64,000 bases of DNA from Amoebophrya sp. A120. Lineage: Eukaryota; Sar; Dinophyceae; Syndiniales; Amoebophryaceae. The stretch spans positions 7,494,989 to 7,558,988 of the forward strand of contig CAJINV010000005.1 of the NCBI GenBank assembly GCA_905178155.1. Direction: 5' to 3'. The notes below the pieces were generated by a model. It was not told the DNA's origin. It ran no database searches and was given only the letters and a program-made list of their open reading frames with translations. Below are positions 22,463 through 35,200 of the stretch, in pieces. Every line of letters starts with the position of its first letter. Position 1 is the first letter of the stretch. The translations under genes were made by a program, and so were the position numbers.

Positions 22463-25400
22463 TCATGTAAGATGGACGAGGAGATGAAGACATGTGAAGT
22501 ACCTGGACAAGAAGCTGTCGTGTTGAGTTTCTGTTGCAAAAACTTCTACACGTGTAGAAGATGGTGTATTAGCAGAGTTGCTCATTGTTCACAGCCTCTT
22601 GAAGATGCTTCTCCCGTCGAAAGAAGTGCTCATCTGGTCAACATTTTTAATTTACCTATCGCATCATTTTGGAACACATTTCTTGATACATATCATTTTT
22701 CATTTTTAATACACAGTAGTTTAAACCTTTACAACTTTTTCAGCACGACGCCATATTTGACATTATTTTACATGATAAAGCTTTCAACCAGCACCACTGC
22801 TCTCGTGATCGCACGTGCGAGCTGCAGGCTTTTTGTATTTCATAAACAGATTCGAAACAGGTGAAGTGAGATTAAATTGAGTTTATCTTTATTGGAATTA
22901 TGTGTAAGTAACTAAGTACCTCCTGAGAAGGTACTATGCGCCCTAAGAAAATAATCGAGTTCTTTTCGCACCAATTTCTCATCACAGGCACTACTAGTAC
23001 TACACCGATAGGGTAGTTTACTAGAAGCACCTCGATGTTGAGTCACTCAACCAAAGTAGTGCTACAACGCACTGACTGCACAAGAGATTCTATCGTGGAG
23101 ATTTCTTTTCCACGATTGACGTTGACAGGTTTAGAGTTTTTTTCTGCCACTACAAATTAATTCAAAAATCGCCGATTACGAGTTCTTCGAGTCATTTGCC
23201 ACTTGCAATTGATCGCCGATGTTAGTTTTTACTACTGAGTTGTACTAAATTTTCAGATAATTTTTATGCCGATTTCTGATTTGTATATTGTTTTGGTAAT
23301 ATGCAAAAGGGTCGCTCTTGATACAAGAATGCTCCGCTATAGGTGGACGAGGAAGCAATGCACACGGTCTATTCCGCGGAAGCAATGTGCACTGCCACTG
23401 TATCTATCATCGACTGATTTTTGCATTAGAGTAAAACAAAACGAAAACTACACGAGTTGTCTTAAATTTCAATGCCAGTTCTACTACAATTTTCGAGATA
23501 GAATTGTCATCAGACAAAATTCTTTCAATAGCGCAAGAACAGTTCTAGTTTTTCAAGCTTCAGAAAAGAAGTTAATATGCAAGACTTCCAGCAACGAAAA
23601 TTCACCCCCTACAAGAACCCCAATAAAATTTCATCGTAATTTAGTAACGGCTCAAGAACCATCAGCACATAATTAGTCGAGCACCGCCCGCAGAGGCGAA
23701 TATGCGGTGTGGGCCACAGGCTGGTAGTCCTTCCAACAATCGCCGGAGCCCGAAAATTTTACTACTTTTACTTTGAATTTCCCCACTGTTGCTCTACTGA
23801 AAGAACGTAATTACCAGCACTTGTTGTAAACCACGAATAAAAAGTAGAGTGTCGTGCCTAAAATGAGAAATGCCGGGGCCTCAGGGTCACCAGCAAGAAC
23901 CAACACAACTCACACTAAGAACAGCCAACAGGAGCACAACTTCACGCAGGAGTTGTATCTATGCGCACACTCATAGTAGAGCAACAGTGGAAAACAAGAC
24001 GTCGACACAGCATCGCCAAACGCGGAACAAGAAACACTGCACTGGTGCAGCATACTGGGAGACGCAGGAGGAGATAATGGAGTTATCCAACAACTTCTTT
24101 CTAGCTTCTACCCGCGCTGTGTAGTCGTCGTCTGAATCTGAAAATTTGTTTCTCGTCGGAGAAGCACGACGATGAACATAGTTTCTGTAGCTGTAACACG
24201 ACAACAAACTACACAACTTTTTTGTAACGAAAACGCATACGCAACACCTCCAAGCATTAATATCACACCATCACTTAAAAACACGCACCACAACTAGCGA
24301 AGCACGGTACTTTTTAACTACTTTTTCTACCGGAGAAGACAAGGACAACAAAAACGGAGACATTTTTAAGGAGGAACAGGAAGTAGGTAGACAGCAGCAG
24401 CACAAAAAATGCCCCGGTCAGGAGTGCTTCTATTGAAAAAAAATATCAAAAAAAACAAAAAAAAGCACGTCCTAACTTTTCAAACTTTGTTAAACTTTTA
24501 CATCATCACACGTTCATCCATACCTCTTTTAGATTTACATACACATTATCACAGTACTTATTCAGCTCGATATTTTCTTTTATTTTGGATATTTCATCAG
24601 TTTTTTGTTTATCATCTTCGTAGCATTTTCTTTTTGTTTTAACATGATTCATACACCCAAGTCATTTTCAGGTTTTTTGCAACAAATCAAATGTACAGCC
24701 CTATTAACCTTGTTACTCTCGACCAAAGCATCCCATTTTCCGCTGCTCTGTCTGTGCTATTTTACCACTCTGAATGTCGACTACAAAGTGCAGCCACAGA
24801 TGCTGTTGCGTTTGTGCCGCCATAAAAATAGTAGTTGCGAAAACAAAATCTCCGGCGCCCGCTACAGGAGGTAGGGGACGAAAAATGTAGAAGAGGTACA
24901 ATTTTACGTGCTGAAAATGAAGATTAGAACACCTAGCGAAAGTGCGAACTTTTTTGCGCTTGATCTCGACTTTACAACGTTTGTACCAAATTTAAAGCTT
25001 TCGTCCATCACTTCTTTGACTATGTTTTATTTCGCATAATTACAACTCAAATTTCTTATTTCTACTTATCATTTTGTACTACAACGACGTATTAAAAATT
25101 TTATCGCCCGACTCTTTATGCAAAAGATTCCTGACTACGAACTCAAAGTCAAACACTCCTGTGCTCAAGATTACGGACGCGGCTGTAACACAAATTCTCG
25201 AAAAGAAACGTGATTTGCTAGTGGTCCGGGTACACAGTTGTATTGTTGCTGGAGCAGCATGCCCAGACGGGTCTTTGCGTAACTTGCGGAAAAAAAAAGA
25301 AGCGAACCCGTACCAGTACACAAGAGCGCTATGAAACAAACCGCGGCCACCGTCTACTGGAATTGTGACAGGCGTCGAGCAGCTCAGCGCAGTACTTCTG

Positions 25401-26197
25401 AACCAAGATGACTAGCTTTCGAACACTAAGCGCCGCAAGCAACTATCCTTAAACTTTCTGGACTTTATTCAAATCAATTTTGTTGAAGGGGTGACCATCT
25501 CTACTCTGTTGGCAGAACAACATCAAGTGACGTCACGGCGTCAGAAAAACACTCTGCAGCCCCCACACTGCAGATGAAGAGTAGGAAGCCATAGATATGA
25601 TCACAGGGCCCTTTCCTCCCCCAATTTCGTTTTAGTATTTGCCGTAAAAAAACACAAGCTGACGACGCGACAAGAGCAAGAAACAGTAACAGGAGTCGGG
25701 CGGTAAAGAGAAAAGATCTTTAACGAAAAAAACTTGAGCTAGTACGTTGCCCACAGTCCTGAATGGACGAGAGTGGGTGGTCGCGGGCATCGGCAGATGG
25801 CTTTGCGAGCCCGCTGCTGAATGTGTTCGATGGCGCCGAGAAATTGTAGCTGCTTCTGCTTCTGTGTTGCTGTTGCTGCTACCATTGGACGAGCACGATG
25901 AAAGCAGTACTTCTGGTGTTGCAGCTATATCGAAGTATATTACGCTGCACATCGTGGTTCAGAATGCGTCTCGCTATTGACTTCGATGCAGTAGATTTGT
26001 GCGAAAGTAGTGTTGACTCCCCGCAGCTGTGGTATTTTTTCCCCTCTGTCTACGACTCCGTCCGACGTGGTGGAGGGTCAGCAGGGTGAATGGAAAGATA
26101 AGAAGTTGCAGCAACGGAGGGCAGTATTCATGTAGCTTTATGTCATGATCTCATCGCGCCGCGCCGAGAGCATGAACGTTATCAACCTGATGTAGTC

Positions 26198-26270
26198 TGT
26201 TCTTGTTATCATGGAGCATGGGAGAGAGGCCTTCGTGTCTGGATTTTTACGTATTGCCATGCCATGCATC
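26198..26270. repeat. Dispersed repeat, copy 1
   Basis: A block containing TTCTTGTTATCATGGAGCAT and GGATTTTTACGTATTGCCAT. Partial copies recur at 27941-27983 (with an internal deletion) and 28505-28545 (right half). Confidence 0.65.
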
Positions 26271-26583
26271 AATGTTTACGTTTTTCATATTAGTCGTTCT
26301 TTCGCCCTACGTATTGCCCGCGCGCTACGCTCTACGGGTGGAGCGGTTGTTGGGGGGTAGAGGTCATTTTTCTTCTCTCAACACCGACGACACGCTTCAT
26401 TTTTCTGTATCTTTACTAACTCATATAGCACGCCTTGTCCCCACCTATTTCGGTTGATTTAGACTTTATAAGGCAAGGAAAAAGCAGGAAAAGTGCCAAT
26501 TTTTCTGCTTCTTTTCCTACTCGCCTTGTCCCCATCTAAAAATGAAAACTTGCAAACAACAGAGATGCTGTTTTGGTTCTAAG

Positions 26584-26735
26584 TCAGTAATTTTTAGGCG
26601 TAAACTGCCGTCAGCGAATTTCCTTAGTTTTTGTAGCTTTTTCTTGTTCAAATTGATCGCCGTAACAATAGAAATCAGGAATTTTTAGGCGTAAACTGCC
26701 GTCAGGATCTTCACCGCCAGGATCTTCACCACTTT
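26584..26735. repeat. Short direct repeats
   Basis: TTTTTAGGCGTAAACTGCCG occurs twice (near 26594 and 26685), followed by AGGATCTTCACC in two close copies. No function is evident. Confidence 0.6.
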
Positions 26736-26974
26736 CTGTTATTTTTGAATCACGGCTTGTAGCGCTTTTGAAGGTTTTCACAGTACCAAGCCCGTTATTC
26801 TGACCCTTAGCCGTGTTTTGATACCGATCTTCCAAAACTCGCACCCTCACACACACTAACACACAAAATACGAAGATCTTCACGACCTAAGAAACGTCCG
26901 TTCCTCAATTTCTAATCTGTATCTGTCACTTTTCACTACCAAAAGTACTCACTCTTTTACGGTCCCCAAAATAC

Positions 26975-27058
26975 TCAAAGGTTTAAGGCTACCCAGGTTT
27001 TTCAATAGTTTAAGGCTTCCCAGGTTTTTCAAGTAGTTCATGGCTTCCCAAGTTTCCA
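26975..27058. repeat. Imperfect tandem repeat of about 30 bp
   Basis: Three units built on GTTTAAGGCTTCCCAGGTTT, decaying to the right. Lies just upstream of the spliced-leader relic. Confidence 0.6.
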
Positions 27059-27185
27059 GTTTTGCTGTCTGTTGAAAAAGAAAGAAGTTCTAACGCTAAA
27101 CGCAAACAAACCATTTTACGACCGATCCTGGAGCTGCGAGTGCGTGGCTTCAGTTTCGAGTCCGAGTTTTTGGGCAGATAGGCGC

Positions 27186-27329
27186 CCGTAGCCATTTTGG
27201 CTCAAGGCCTTGCGCCTTGTTGCCACGTTTCCATAGAAAAAGGGGGCCGTGCTGCCCCACGTGCCCCCGGAGTGAGAGTTAAGATACGGTCGCGGGCAGG
27301 CGGCCACTAGATCCAAAAAAAAAACAAAA
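27186..27329 (+). other. Spliced-leader-headed, poly(A)-tailed retrocopy
   Basis: Positions 27186-27206 match the dinoflagellate spliced-leader core over 21 bases, ending CTCAAG. The next base pair is GC, not the GT donor of a spliced-leader RNA gene, so this looks like reverse-transcribed trans-spliced RNA. About 110 nt later comes A10 then CAAAAG (27315-27329), like an inserted poly(A) tail. The body holds a hairpin (27242-27268, GGGGGC paired with GCCCCC). I do not recognise the RNA; it could be a truncated mRNA or a small structured RNA. Confidence 0.6.
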
Positions 27330-27940
27330 GATGCGTCGTCACTTATTCTTCTTTCACCGCCCTGGGCCGCTCTGCTTGCGGCCCAGGGGCCCCACACATC
27401 CGCCGTTCCCGGATGCTCGTGTGCGTCTTCGAAAGGACATTGACGTGCGTAGAAGATCCCGAATGTTGCCGTCTTCGATTCGGATGAGGCCCCCGGGTTA
27501 CACGCGAAAGTCGGGCGACGCTCCGCCACGTGCTCCGTGTTCGAAGTCGCCGACAGACGCCTGGTCGTCGTGGAGGCGTGGGTGTTTTTCTGGTCAAGAC
27601 GACTTTAAAGACCGAGGCGTGCTTTCTGGCCGCGGCGTGGATACATATCGCTGACCAAGCGCGTGGAGGCGGCGCCGCGGGCGGGCTGATCAGGGACTTA
27701 CTTTTTCTAGAAGTTAGCGATAGTTTTTTTGAGGCAACGATCAAGGTCATTTATTTGGGGTTCCGGTAGGAGTATGATTGCATGCCAATGGGCTACTAGC
27801 GACAAAAGAATGTTGTATCTGTCTGAAGATTAAGGCGCAGTTCATCTGCTCGGCACTGGAGTCCTAGGCTCATACACCTGGCGGGACTATTTGTCGTGCG
27901 GTGGGCTGTAGCTATTTGCATCGCGACCAACGTCCAAGCT

Positions 27941-27983
27941 TGTTCTTGTTATCATGGAGCATGGGAGATTTTTACGTATTGCT
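27941..27983. repeat. Dispersed repeat, copy 2
   Basis: Matches 26198-26260 with the middle GAGGCCTTCGTGTCTG part deleted, so ATGGGAGA joins TTTTTACGTATTGC. Confidence 0.6.
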
Positions 27984-28304
27984 AAGGCCTCTCCCGATTC
28001 TGCCGCTTGGGTTTTTCTTCCTCTTTTATTCAACAGCTCGACTTAGTTAGTTTTTTCTCACGAGAAGTTCTTGCAGTAGAGCAGAGTTTTTTTTTGCCCG
28101 CTTTATTGCGCAATGGGATCTCATGCTTTTCGTTTCGCTGTATTTATCTTCGCAAGCAGTTCGGCTCACCTTCAGTTTGTTTCTCGCTACAGGATAAGAC
28201 ATTAGCATCACAGTCGTCTGTTTTTGCTGCTCCTACGAAAACATGAGGTAATCAGATTGTAGGGAAGATATTCTCGTCCGAAGAATTTCGCAACAGGAAA
28301 TATC

Positions 28305-28505
28305 ATGTACAATCACCGTAGCGCCCTTGGTACGCTGAATCAGCAGTCAAAGCTGGTGGACTTGACCCTGAAGCGCGCGGACCGCGGTCGGTACCTCGTG
28401 AAGATAAACGAAGACTTGGACGTCATACATCACAGACATCATGGATCATGGAAAATGTGCATGACAAAGTTGTGCTCTTCCAGACCCAGCATTAGAGATT
28501 TTTAA
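28305..28505 (+). pseudogene. Gene fragment ending in a broken introner
   Basis: From the ATG at 28305 an open frame with exon-like composition (HRSALGTLNQQSKLVDLTLK, then RGRYLVKINEDLD) runs into the right half of a family A introner at about 28424. No following exon is visible. It looks like the 5' fragment of a gene broken inside its introner. Confidence 0.45.
28424..28489. mobile_element. Partial introner, family A (right half)
   Basis: Contains CATACATCACAGACATCATG and CTTCCAGACCCAG, as in complete family A copies at 4357 and 7418, but lacks both ends. Confidence 0.65.
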
Positions 28506-28545
28506 GGCCTTCGTGTCTGGATTTTTACGTATTGCCATGCGTCAT
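28505..28545. repeat. Dispersed repeat, copy 3
   Basis: AGGCCTTCGTGTCTGGATTT through TTACGTATTGCCATGC, matching the right half of 26198-26270. It abuts the broken introner. Confidence 0.6.
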
Positions 28546-29282
28546 GGATGTTGTAGTTTTTACCCAAGTACTACACCAAGATTTGTAGAAGTTTTTACCC
28601 AAGTACCCAAGTGCAGATTTTGATATATAATTGTTCAAGCTTCTCATCGTCATCGTCCACAGAGCTCGTCCATGTGTTCATCTTGATCATGTGTTTTTAC
28701 TCTGTCCGCCCTGGCCGCAACTCATCGCGCCAGAACAGTCAGTTGTAGAGCACGGTCGCCGGTGGCAGCACTACAGTGCAAGAACCTTTCGGGCAAACAG
28801 AAAATGCCACATCAGGAGAGGGGTTAAGACCAGCGCACCAAAGCGGCGGCAAGAAGAAGTGCAGCACGGAAGAAATAAACACTACCCTGTGCCCGCTAGT
28901 AATCTGTCTCTTCATACCAGCAACCGTCCGTCTCTATCAGCCTGATCTTCATCATTTGCCTCAACGACGGAGCAGCTTCAAGAACCAGTGCTAGATAAGC
29001 AGTGTTCGTCAACCAGCGAGGACCGCGTAGAGGCGGATGCGGTGTGGAGCATTGGCTTTGTTCCACCTCATCTAGTTGCTTTTGTCGAAAAAAAAACAGC
29101 AGAAGTAGCGAGGAGCGGTAGCGAGGAGCTGTTCATTTCATCTTCTCCGTCCTCTAGCAGTGCGTATGCGGGGTAGCAAAGCCTGACCTCTTCGTCGTAC
29201 TTAACTACCTTCCGACCGGCGCCGGTTGCGCAGTTGTTCTTTTGCGGCGGTCTACTTCGTGCGCTTTAGCGTCGCGAACGCC
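28506..29282. other. Intergenic region
   Basis: Open frames 28631-28945 and 28988-29176 overlap stops in neighbours and have no introners or domains. Probably upstream region of the next gene. Confidence 0.4.
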
Positions 29283-32200
29283 ATGCCGGCCTCGCAAGCC
29301 TACTCACCTCGGCTGGAGTCCTTGGAACTCTCCATGCGAAACTCTGTGCAGACTATCCCACGGAAAAACTGTTTCACTGTGGTGGTTTTGCAAAATCTGC
29401 ATCACAAGTTTGCTACGCATGACACTCAAAATCTGTCATGTCGGGTTCCCAAGGGAAGACACAGCTAGAAATCAATTGTCTTGCATGTGTAGCATAACAC
29501 TCACACTTCTGCGATCCATTTTCTGCATCACAAGTTCACAGTGAAGCAGCTTCTTCTTGCGATACAGACCCTGCACGAGGTAATCGAGCAGCAGCAGAAG
29601 GAGATCCTGTTGCTAAAGACCAAGCAGGAACAGCTGAGCAAGCGGTTGGATTTCTCCGAGAAAACGAACGCGAAGCACCAGAGCGAAATCATCCAGCAGC
29701 AGGAGGCGGACAACAAAATCTTGAACCAGCTCAATGTCGTCGTGCAACAGAAAAAGCCGGACATTGAGGACGTGAATAAATCCATGGACGCGCTGGTGCA
29801 GCTGTTCGACGAGAAGCTTCTCGAGCAGTCCAAATCCTTCGTCAAATCAGACTATTTCGACGACAAGCTTCTCGACTTCCAGGTGCAATTTGACGAGCGG
29901 GCGCTGTTGCTGTGCGATGAGGAAAAGCTGTACCCAGGAAAAAACACCCATTCCCATCCAATTTGTGATGCAACACATGTATGCAGTCCTGTGTTTGTCA
30001 TGCGTAAAATGGAATGGGATCATGGTTGTTTATTCCTGGATAAGCTGCGCAAGATGGTTCTCAACGACGACAACATTGTGGAAAAGCTGCTAAAGCCGGA
30101 CGGGTATGAGTTGCAAAATCATCGTGCTTGCATTTAGTATAAATTGCATTACAAATTGAGTTAGCATAAGAGGGCGAATTCGAATTTGGGATGCTGTTTC
30201 AGTTTGGAGATACGATTTGTCATGCATATCTGCGACTAGAAGTCGAGTGCGATACTTTAATTTTTGCTATGCATAACGGATCCGACCCCATTTCCAAGCA
30301 CCTGCACGCCCTCGCCTACCAGAATTCGCAGATTGATCTGAACGTTTCGAAGCTGACCAGTTGGCGGGAAAACATGGAAATGCGGATTTCGCAAATTTCT
30401 GAGACCGAGGAAGTTCACTACGAGCAACTATTGAAGAAGTACTACGGCCTCCAGGAAGACTTTTCCGACTTCGTCCAGGAACAGAAAAACAAACCCACCG
30501 CACAGAGCCTCCTGGGCGCTTTAATCTCCGCTCCCAGCCCGAATTCGCCGACGACATCGGGCGCTGGAGAGAGTAGTTTTCCGACCGGTTCTGGGGCCAA
30601 AGACGCGTCGTCACCCGGGGGCGGGTCGAGCGGGATCGTGAGCAGAACTGGTGTCCAACACAACTTTTTCGGCGGATTGGCTTCGAACACCAATATCGCA
30701 AAAAAAAACTGTTTCACTGTAAACTTGTATATGCAGAAGATGTATCTGAGAAGTATTTGTCTTGTTACACATGCAAGACAGTGGAACTTTACGTGTGTTT
30801 TCCCTTAGGAATCTCGCATGGCAAATTTTCTTTGTGATGTAGAACAAACATGTGATGCAAAACTTGCAAAATCATTACAGTGAAACACTTTTTTCATACG
30901 ATAACCAACAACGCAAGCATAATGGCTCACAACCACAACAGTAGTGTCAAGGCGAAAGATATCCGCAGTAACTTTCCCCCCGTACGCGACGTACAAATGC
31001 GGTCTCTGCATGACAAAATTTGGCTCCGATCCTAGTCTAGCATGACAAGTGTTAGTACACTGCAAATTGGTGAAATTTGTGATGCATCTTGTACATTTCC
31101 GGGAATAAATTTGTATTGCATAAAAGACATCGAGCGCATTGTGAATTCGGAGATCGACGTGTTGCGTGCCGATGTCGAAGCGCGGTACGACGTGCTGCAC
31201 GCGAAGATACAGCTACCAAATGTAAAAGTGTCTGGGTCTGGAAGGTTGGAACTTGTGATGCTAACTCTGGACTGTAAAAAAAACCTGTATTGCATGCCCA
31301 GCAAGAGGAGTCTAGTTTGTGCAACGCGGGGAGGGCATTTGTCATGCGGAGTAGCCATCAGGAAGCCCTCTAAAAAACTGTGATGCTAAGTCGTGCATTA
31401 CAGACATCCTCGGTCATGCAAAATATGCAGGACAAACCCGGCAACATTCCAGACCCAGACATTTTTGCATTTCATAACAGCTGATCAGTGACCAAATTTG
31501 GAAGGACCAGGAAAATGCAGACTACCACTTCAAATCGCCTGCCCTGAGCGTTTATGCAGTGCAGCAAAAGTCTCACGTATTTAGTACGTACTAATTGCAA
31601 CACAAATTCTATCTTGAAAAGGAAAAACCGGATTATTTGTGATGCTGGTTCATGTATTGTAAATGAATTTGTCATGCATGTGATTGCAATTAGAACAAGT
31701 GCGTCGAAGATGTTACTTTTGCACAGGATAGCGGCAACGCAAACGCTGCCAGGAACAACGGCGGAGGATTCAAAGCGATTACGACGCCGATTTTAGATAA
31801 GGCACCAGACCAGGAAGACAACGGTGGTGGGGTTCTTGTGCCATCCGCGGCGTCGTCAGCACTTTCCGAAAGCTGTGAACAGCTAAAGCTCAATACATCG
31901 TCGAGCGGTGTAGGACAAGGACGGAATATCAGTGCAGATGACGGCAGCGGTGTCGGCGGCGCAGGAGGGGGAGCTTCAGCTTCCTCGTCCTCTTCTTCTA
32001 ATAAGGTCGCGCTGAAGCCCTCAACGCCCAGCCTGGTGTCGCCACAGGTTTGCGATTACAACTCCGCTGGAAAGGAGGAGGATCATCAACATGCTATTGT
32101 CCTCGCTGGGAACAACCCGAATCGTACCGACGAAGGAGACCACCATCAAAGAAATGACTTCGACGATTTTCTGCATAACAACAGCACGACGTTGCAGGGG

Positions 32201-35200
32201 AGCGTTGTCCTCCTTGAGGGGCGGGACGCAGCCAAGTTGAAAATCCACCACAAGGGAAACAAGCAGGCAGGTGACAGCAACAGCATGCAGATTCTGCCGG
32301 CGAATCTCAAAAAGTCTGATCTCGTCACCAAGGACCAGTTTCTCGCTCTCACAGCGTTGGTCGAGTCCAAAGTCTCCTTGGCGGACCTGCACAGCAAGGT
32401 GTGTGGAATCGTGAATAGTAAGCTGAAAAACCTAAATCTAGCTGGACAACAACCACCCGGAGCTGCCGGTGGAAGCTCGGGCGCGGAAGCAGCTGCTGCC
32501 CGGGGCAACAAGAACTCTTCGTCCTTGGTGAAGCGAAATAACTTGACCTCCAACAAGAACCGCGCAGGTGTTCACGGAGAGCAGGCTAATCTAGAAGGGC
32601 CTGCTGGTTTACTATCATCCTCACCTCCACGGCCAGCTGGGGACGAGGTAATAGCACTCAGCACGACCGCGACGGAGCTTGCAGTGGATATCCAGCCCGA
32701 ACAATTAATATCCCGACCAGGACTGCTAGGTCTATTACAACCTGAAGACTCCTCCTCGTTCCGAAGTCCGCTTCAAAGTCTCGCTCTGTCTACGGCCGCC
32801 TCGCCAGATCAGGATCCGTTGCGGGGGGACGACCACGAAAATGAGGGGCGGAGGAATTATCAACATATCAACGCAAGCAAGGTTTTCAGCGAGTATCTCA
32901 GTCGGTTCATCTCGATGGAGTCCTTTGCCGGTCCGCAGCAGGATTCAGCAAATTTCAGCACGAGAATCCCAGATTTGTACGATTTGAAGACCCCGATGTC
33001 AACATCAGTACTCGCACCAGGGCAGAACCGCTCTACCGCAACTGGGAATGACACGACCGGCTGCGGGCTAAGTAATCCCAAGAAAAAACTGCGCACTCCC
33101 CTTATAGTCAAGATGGAGATTCTTGTGCTTGACAAATCCAGAACTTCTCTTGGAACTCACACATCATGATCATGACGAGGCTACGTATGCAGTGCACGCG
33201 TCGTGGCTAGCTAGTTGAACAGCCGCATCTAGAAGTCAGTTTGTCTTTGTTGATGGTTAGAGCATGACAATTTGTTTTTCAAACAGGAAAAGAATATGGA
33301 TCTCATGGACAGGCGCATGCGAAACATTCTAGCCATGCAAGCTCAAAAATGATAATGCATTTTTACAGATCATCATGTTTATAGTGGGGTAGTAAATACG
33401 TTTTTGCGCAGGATAAGCAGCGAGAAGAGCCAGGTGGAGCAGATCTGGCAGGCGTTGCCCTCCGTGATCCAAAAACACCTGGACGTGGGGAACTACGTTC
33501 CCGTATCCTTTGTAAAAAACGCCCCGACCCCATAGTCAACCTGGGGATTTTCATTTTGCAACACAAACCTAGAAGTTTTGGGACTCACGCATCACAAGTT
33601 GCAGTCCGTAGTGTAGTGCAGGTTAGCAAGGACAAACGCATCACAAATCCATCTGCTTATCCTGGTTACAGCATTACAAATGCCAAAACACGACTTCATC
33701 TAGAAATGCCTCTCATGGAGATGCGCATTACAAATGTTCCTGTGGTTGCGAATCTGCATTACAAGAACTCTGGGGTCGGGAGGACGTTTTTACAAATGAT
33801 ATCCCGGAAACCAGATTCAGGCTTACGTGGACGCCAGACTCAACGGTCCCGTAACTGTATGCATTGCAAAAGTATCGTACTCGTACTAATCGCAATCATG
33901 CATCACAAATCTCCATCCCAACGTAAAACAGCATGACAGATTCCGTTTGTCATGCTGAGCTAAGTTGTAACGCAACAACTACTCGTACGGATGCTAACTC
34001 TGGACTGTAAAAAAAACCTGTATTGCATGCCCAGCAAGAGGAGTCTAGTTTGTGCAACGCGGGGAGGGCATTTGTCATGCGGAGTAGCCATCAGGAAGCC
34101 CTCTAAAAAACTGTGATGCTAAGTCGTGCATTACAGACATCCTCGGTCATGCAAAATATGCAGGACAAACCCGGCAACATTCCAGACCCAGACATTTTTG
34201 CTTTTGCACTGCACAGGCTGCGTTCATGCCTCCCTCGGGAAAAAGCGCAGGCACAACAGCTTCAACTTCCACTCCAAAAAAGCTTTCCGAATTGGTAGAC
34301 GACGAGCGCCGCATCAAAAACGCCTGCGAGTCGCTGTTATCCACAGTAAATTTCCCGTACACGTACAAATGCAGTCTCTGCATGACAAAACTTGCTTCAG
34401 TCCTAGTCTAGCATGACAAGTTGGACACTGCAAGTTAGCGAAATTTGTCATGCATTTTGTACATGATGTACGGGAAATTTTCACTGCATAGCTGTTGCAG
34501 AAAAACACGGGCGCGCTCTTTGCGAAGCTCCAGCAAGACCTGCAGTCCGAGCTGGCGTATTCAGTGCAATAAATTTAAATATGTCGGGGTCTGGAAAAAT
34601 GCAAGGTTTGTCATGCTCGGCTAGCAAAACTCTCAGGTCTGTCATGCACGTTACCCAAAAGCCACATTCCTTGTCATGCGGAAACTACGCAGTGTAGGCA
34701 ACACCTAGAACAAGCAAGGTCAGAAACTTGTCATGCTTCGCCATCATTTCCACTTGTGGCCTCCTCGTGATACGCCACTCAGCATTACAAGTTTCCAGAT
34801 TTCCCAGACATATTTCCAATGCATATGGCGTTGCTGTTTTTGAAGGAAACCGAGGAAACGAGCAAAAAGATGCTGCTGAAAGCCGACCTCAGTATGAATT
34901 GCAAAAGCATCCTCGCCCTAGTACACATTACATTACAAGTTTTCTCAGCATGGCAAGTTGGATTTGTCATGCTGTTTTACCTCGGAAAGAAAATTTGTTA
35001 TGCATGCCCACAATTAGCACGTGTGCGACACTTTTGCACAGGATACTCAGCGACGTGATGCAACTGCAGGACGAAGTTGAACGGAAAGTGGCGGAAAAAA
35101 TTTCGGAGTTGGCAAGTCGCGATGGCCGCCTAGTAGACTCAACGCCCCAGCAGCAGATGCAGATCAACAGCCGGGTGTGTCGCTACGTGTGGCGCGGCAC

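Larger units (their letters stand above)
22463..28304. other. Long gene-poor, AT-richer region
   Basis: No gene can be supported. Open frames such as 22472-22864, 23266-23676 and 24409-24642 are AT-rich, have Phe/Leu/Ile/Ser-skewed composition and carry no introners. A GC-rich patch at about 27200-27700 has conflicting open frames on both strands. Separate entries list the retrocopy and repeats found here. Confidence 0.5.
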
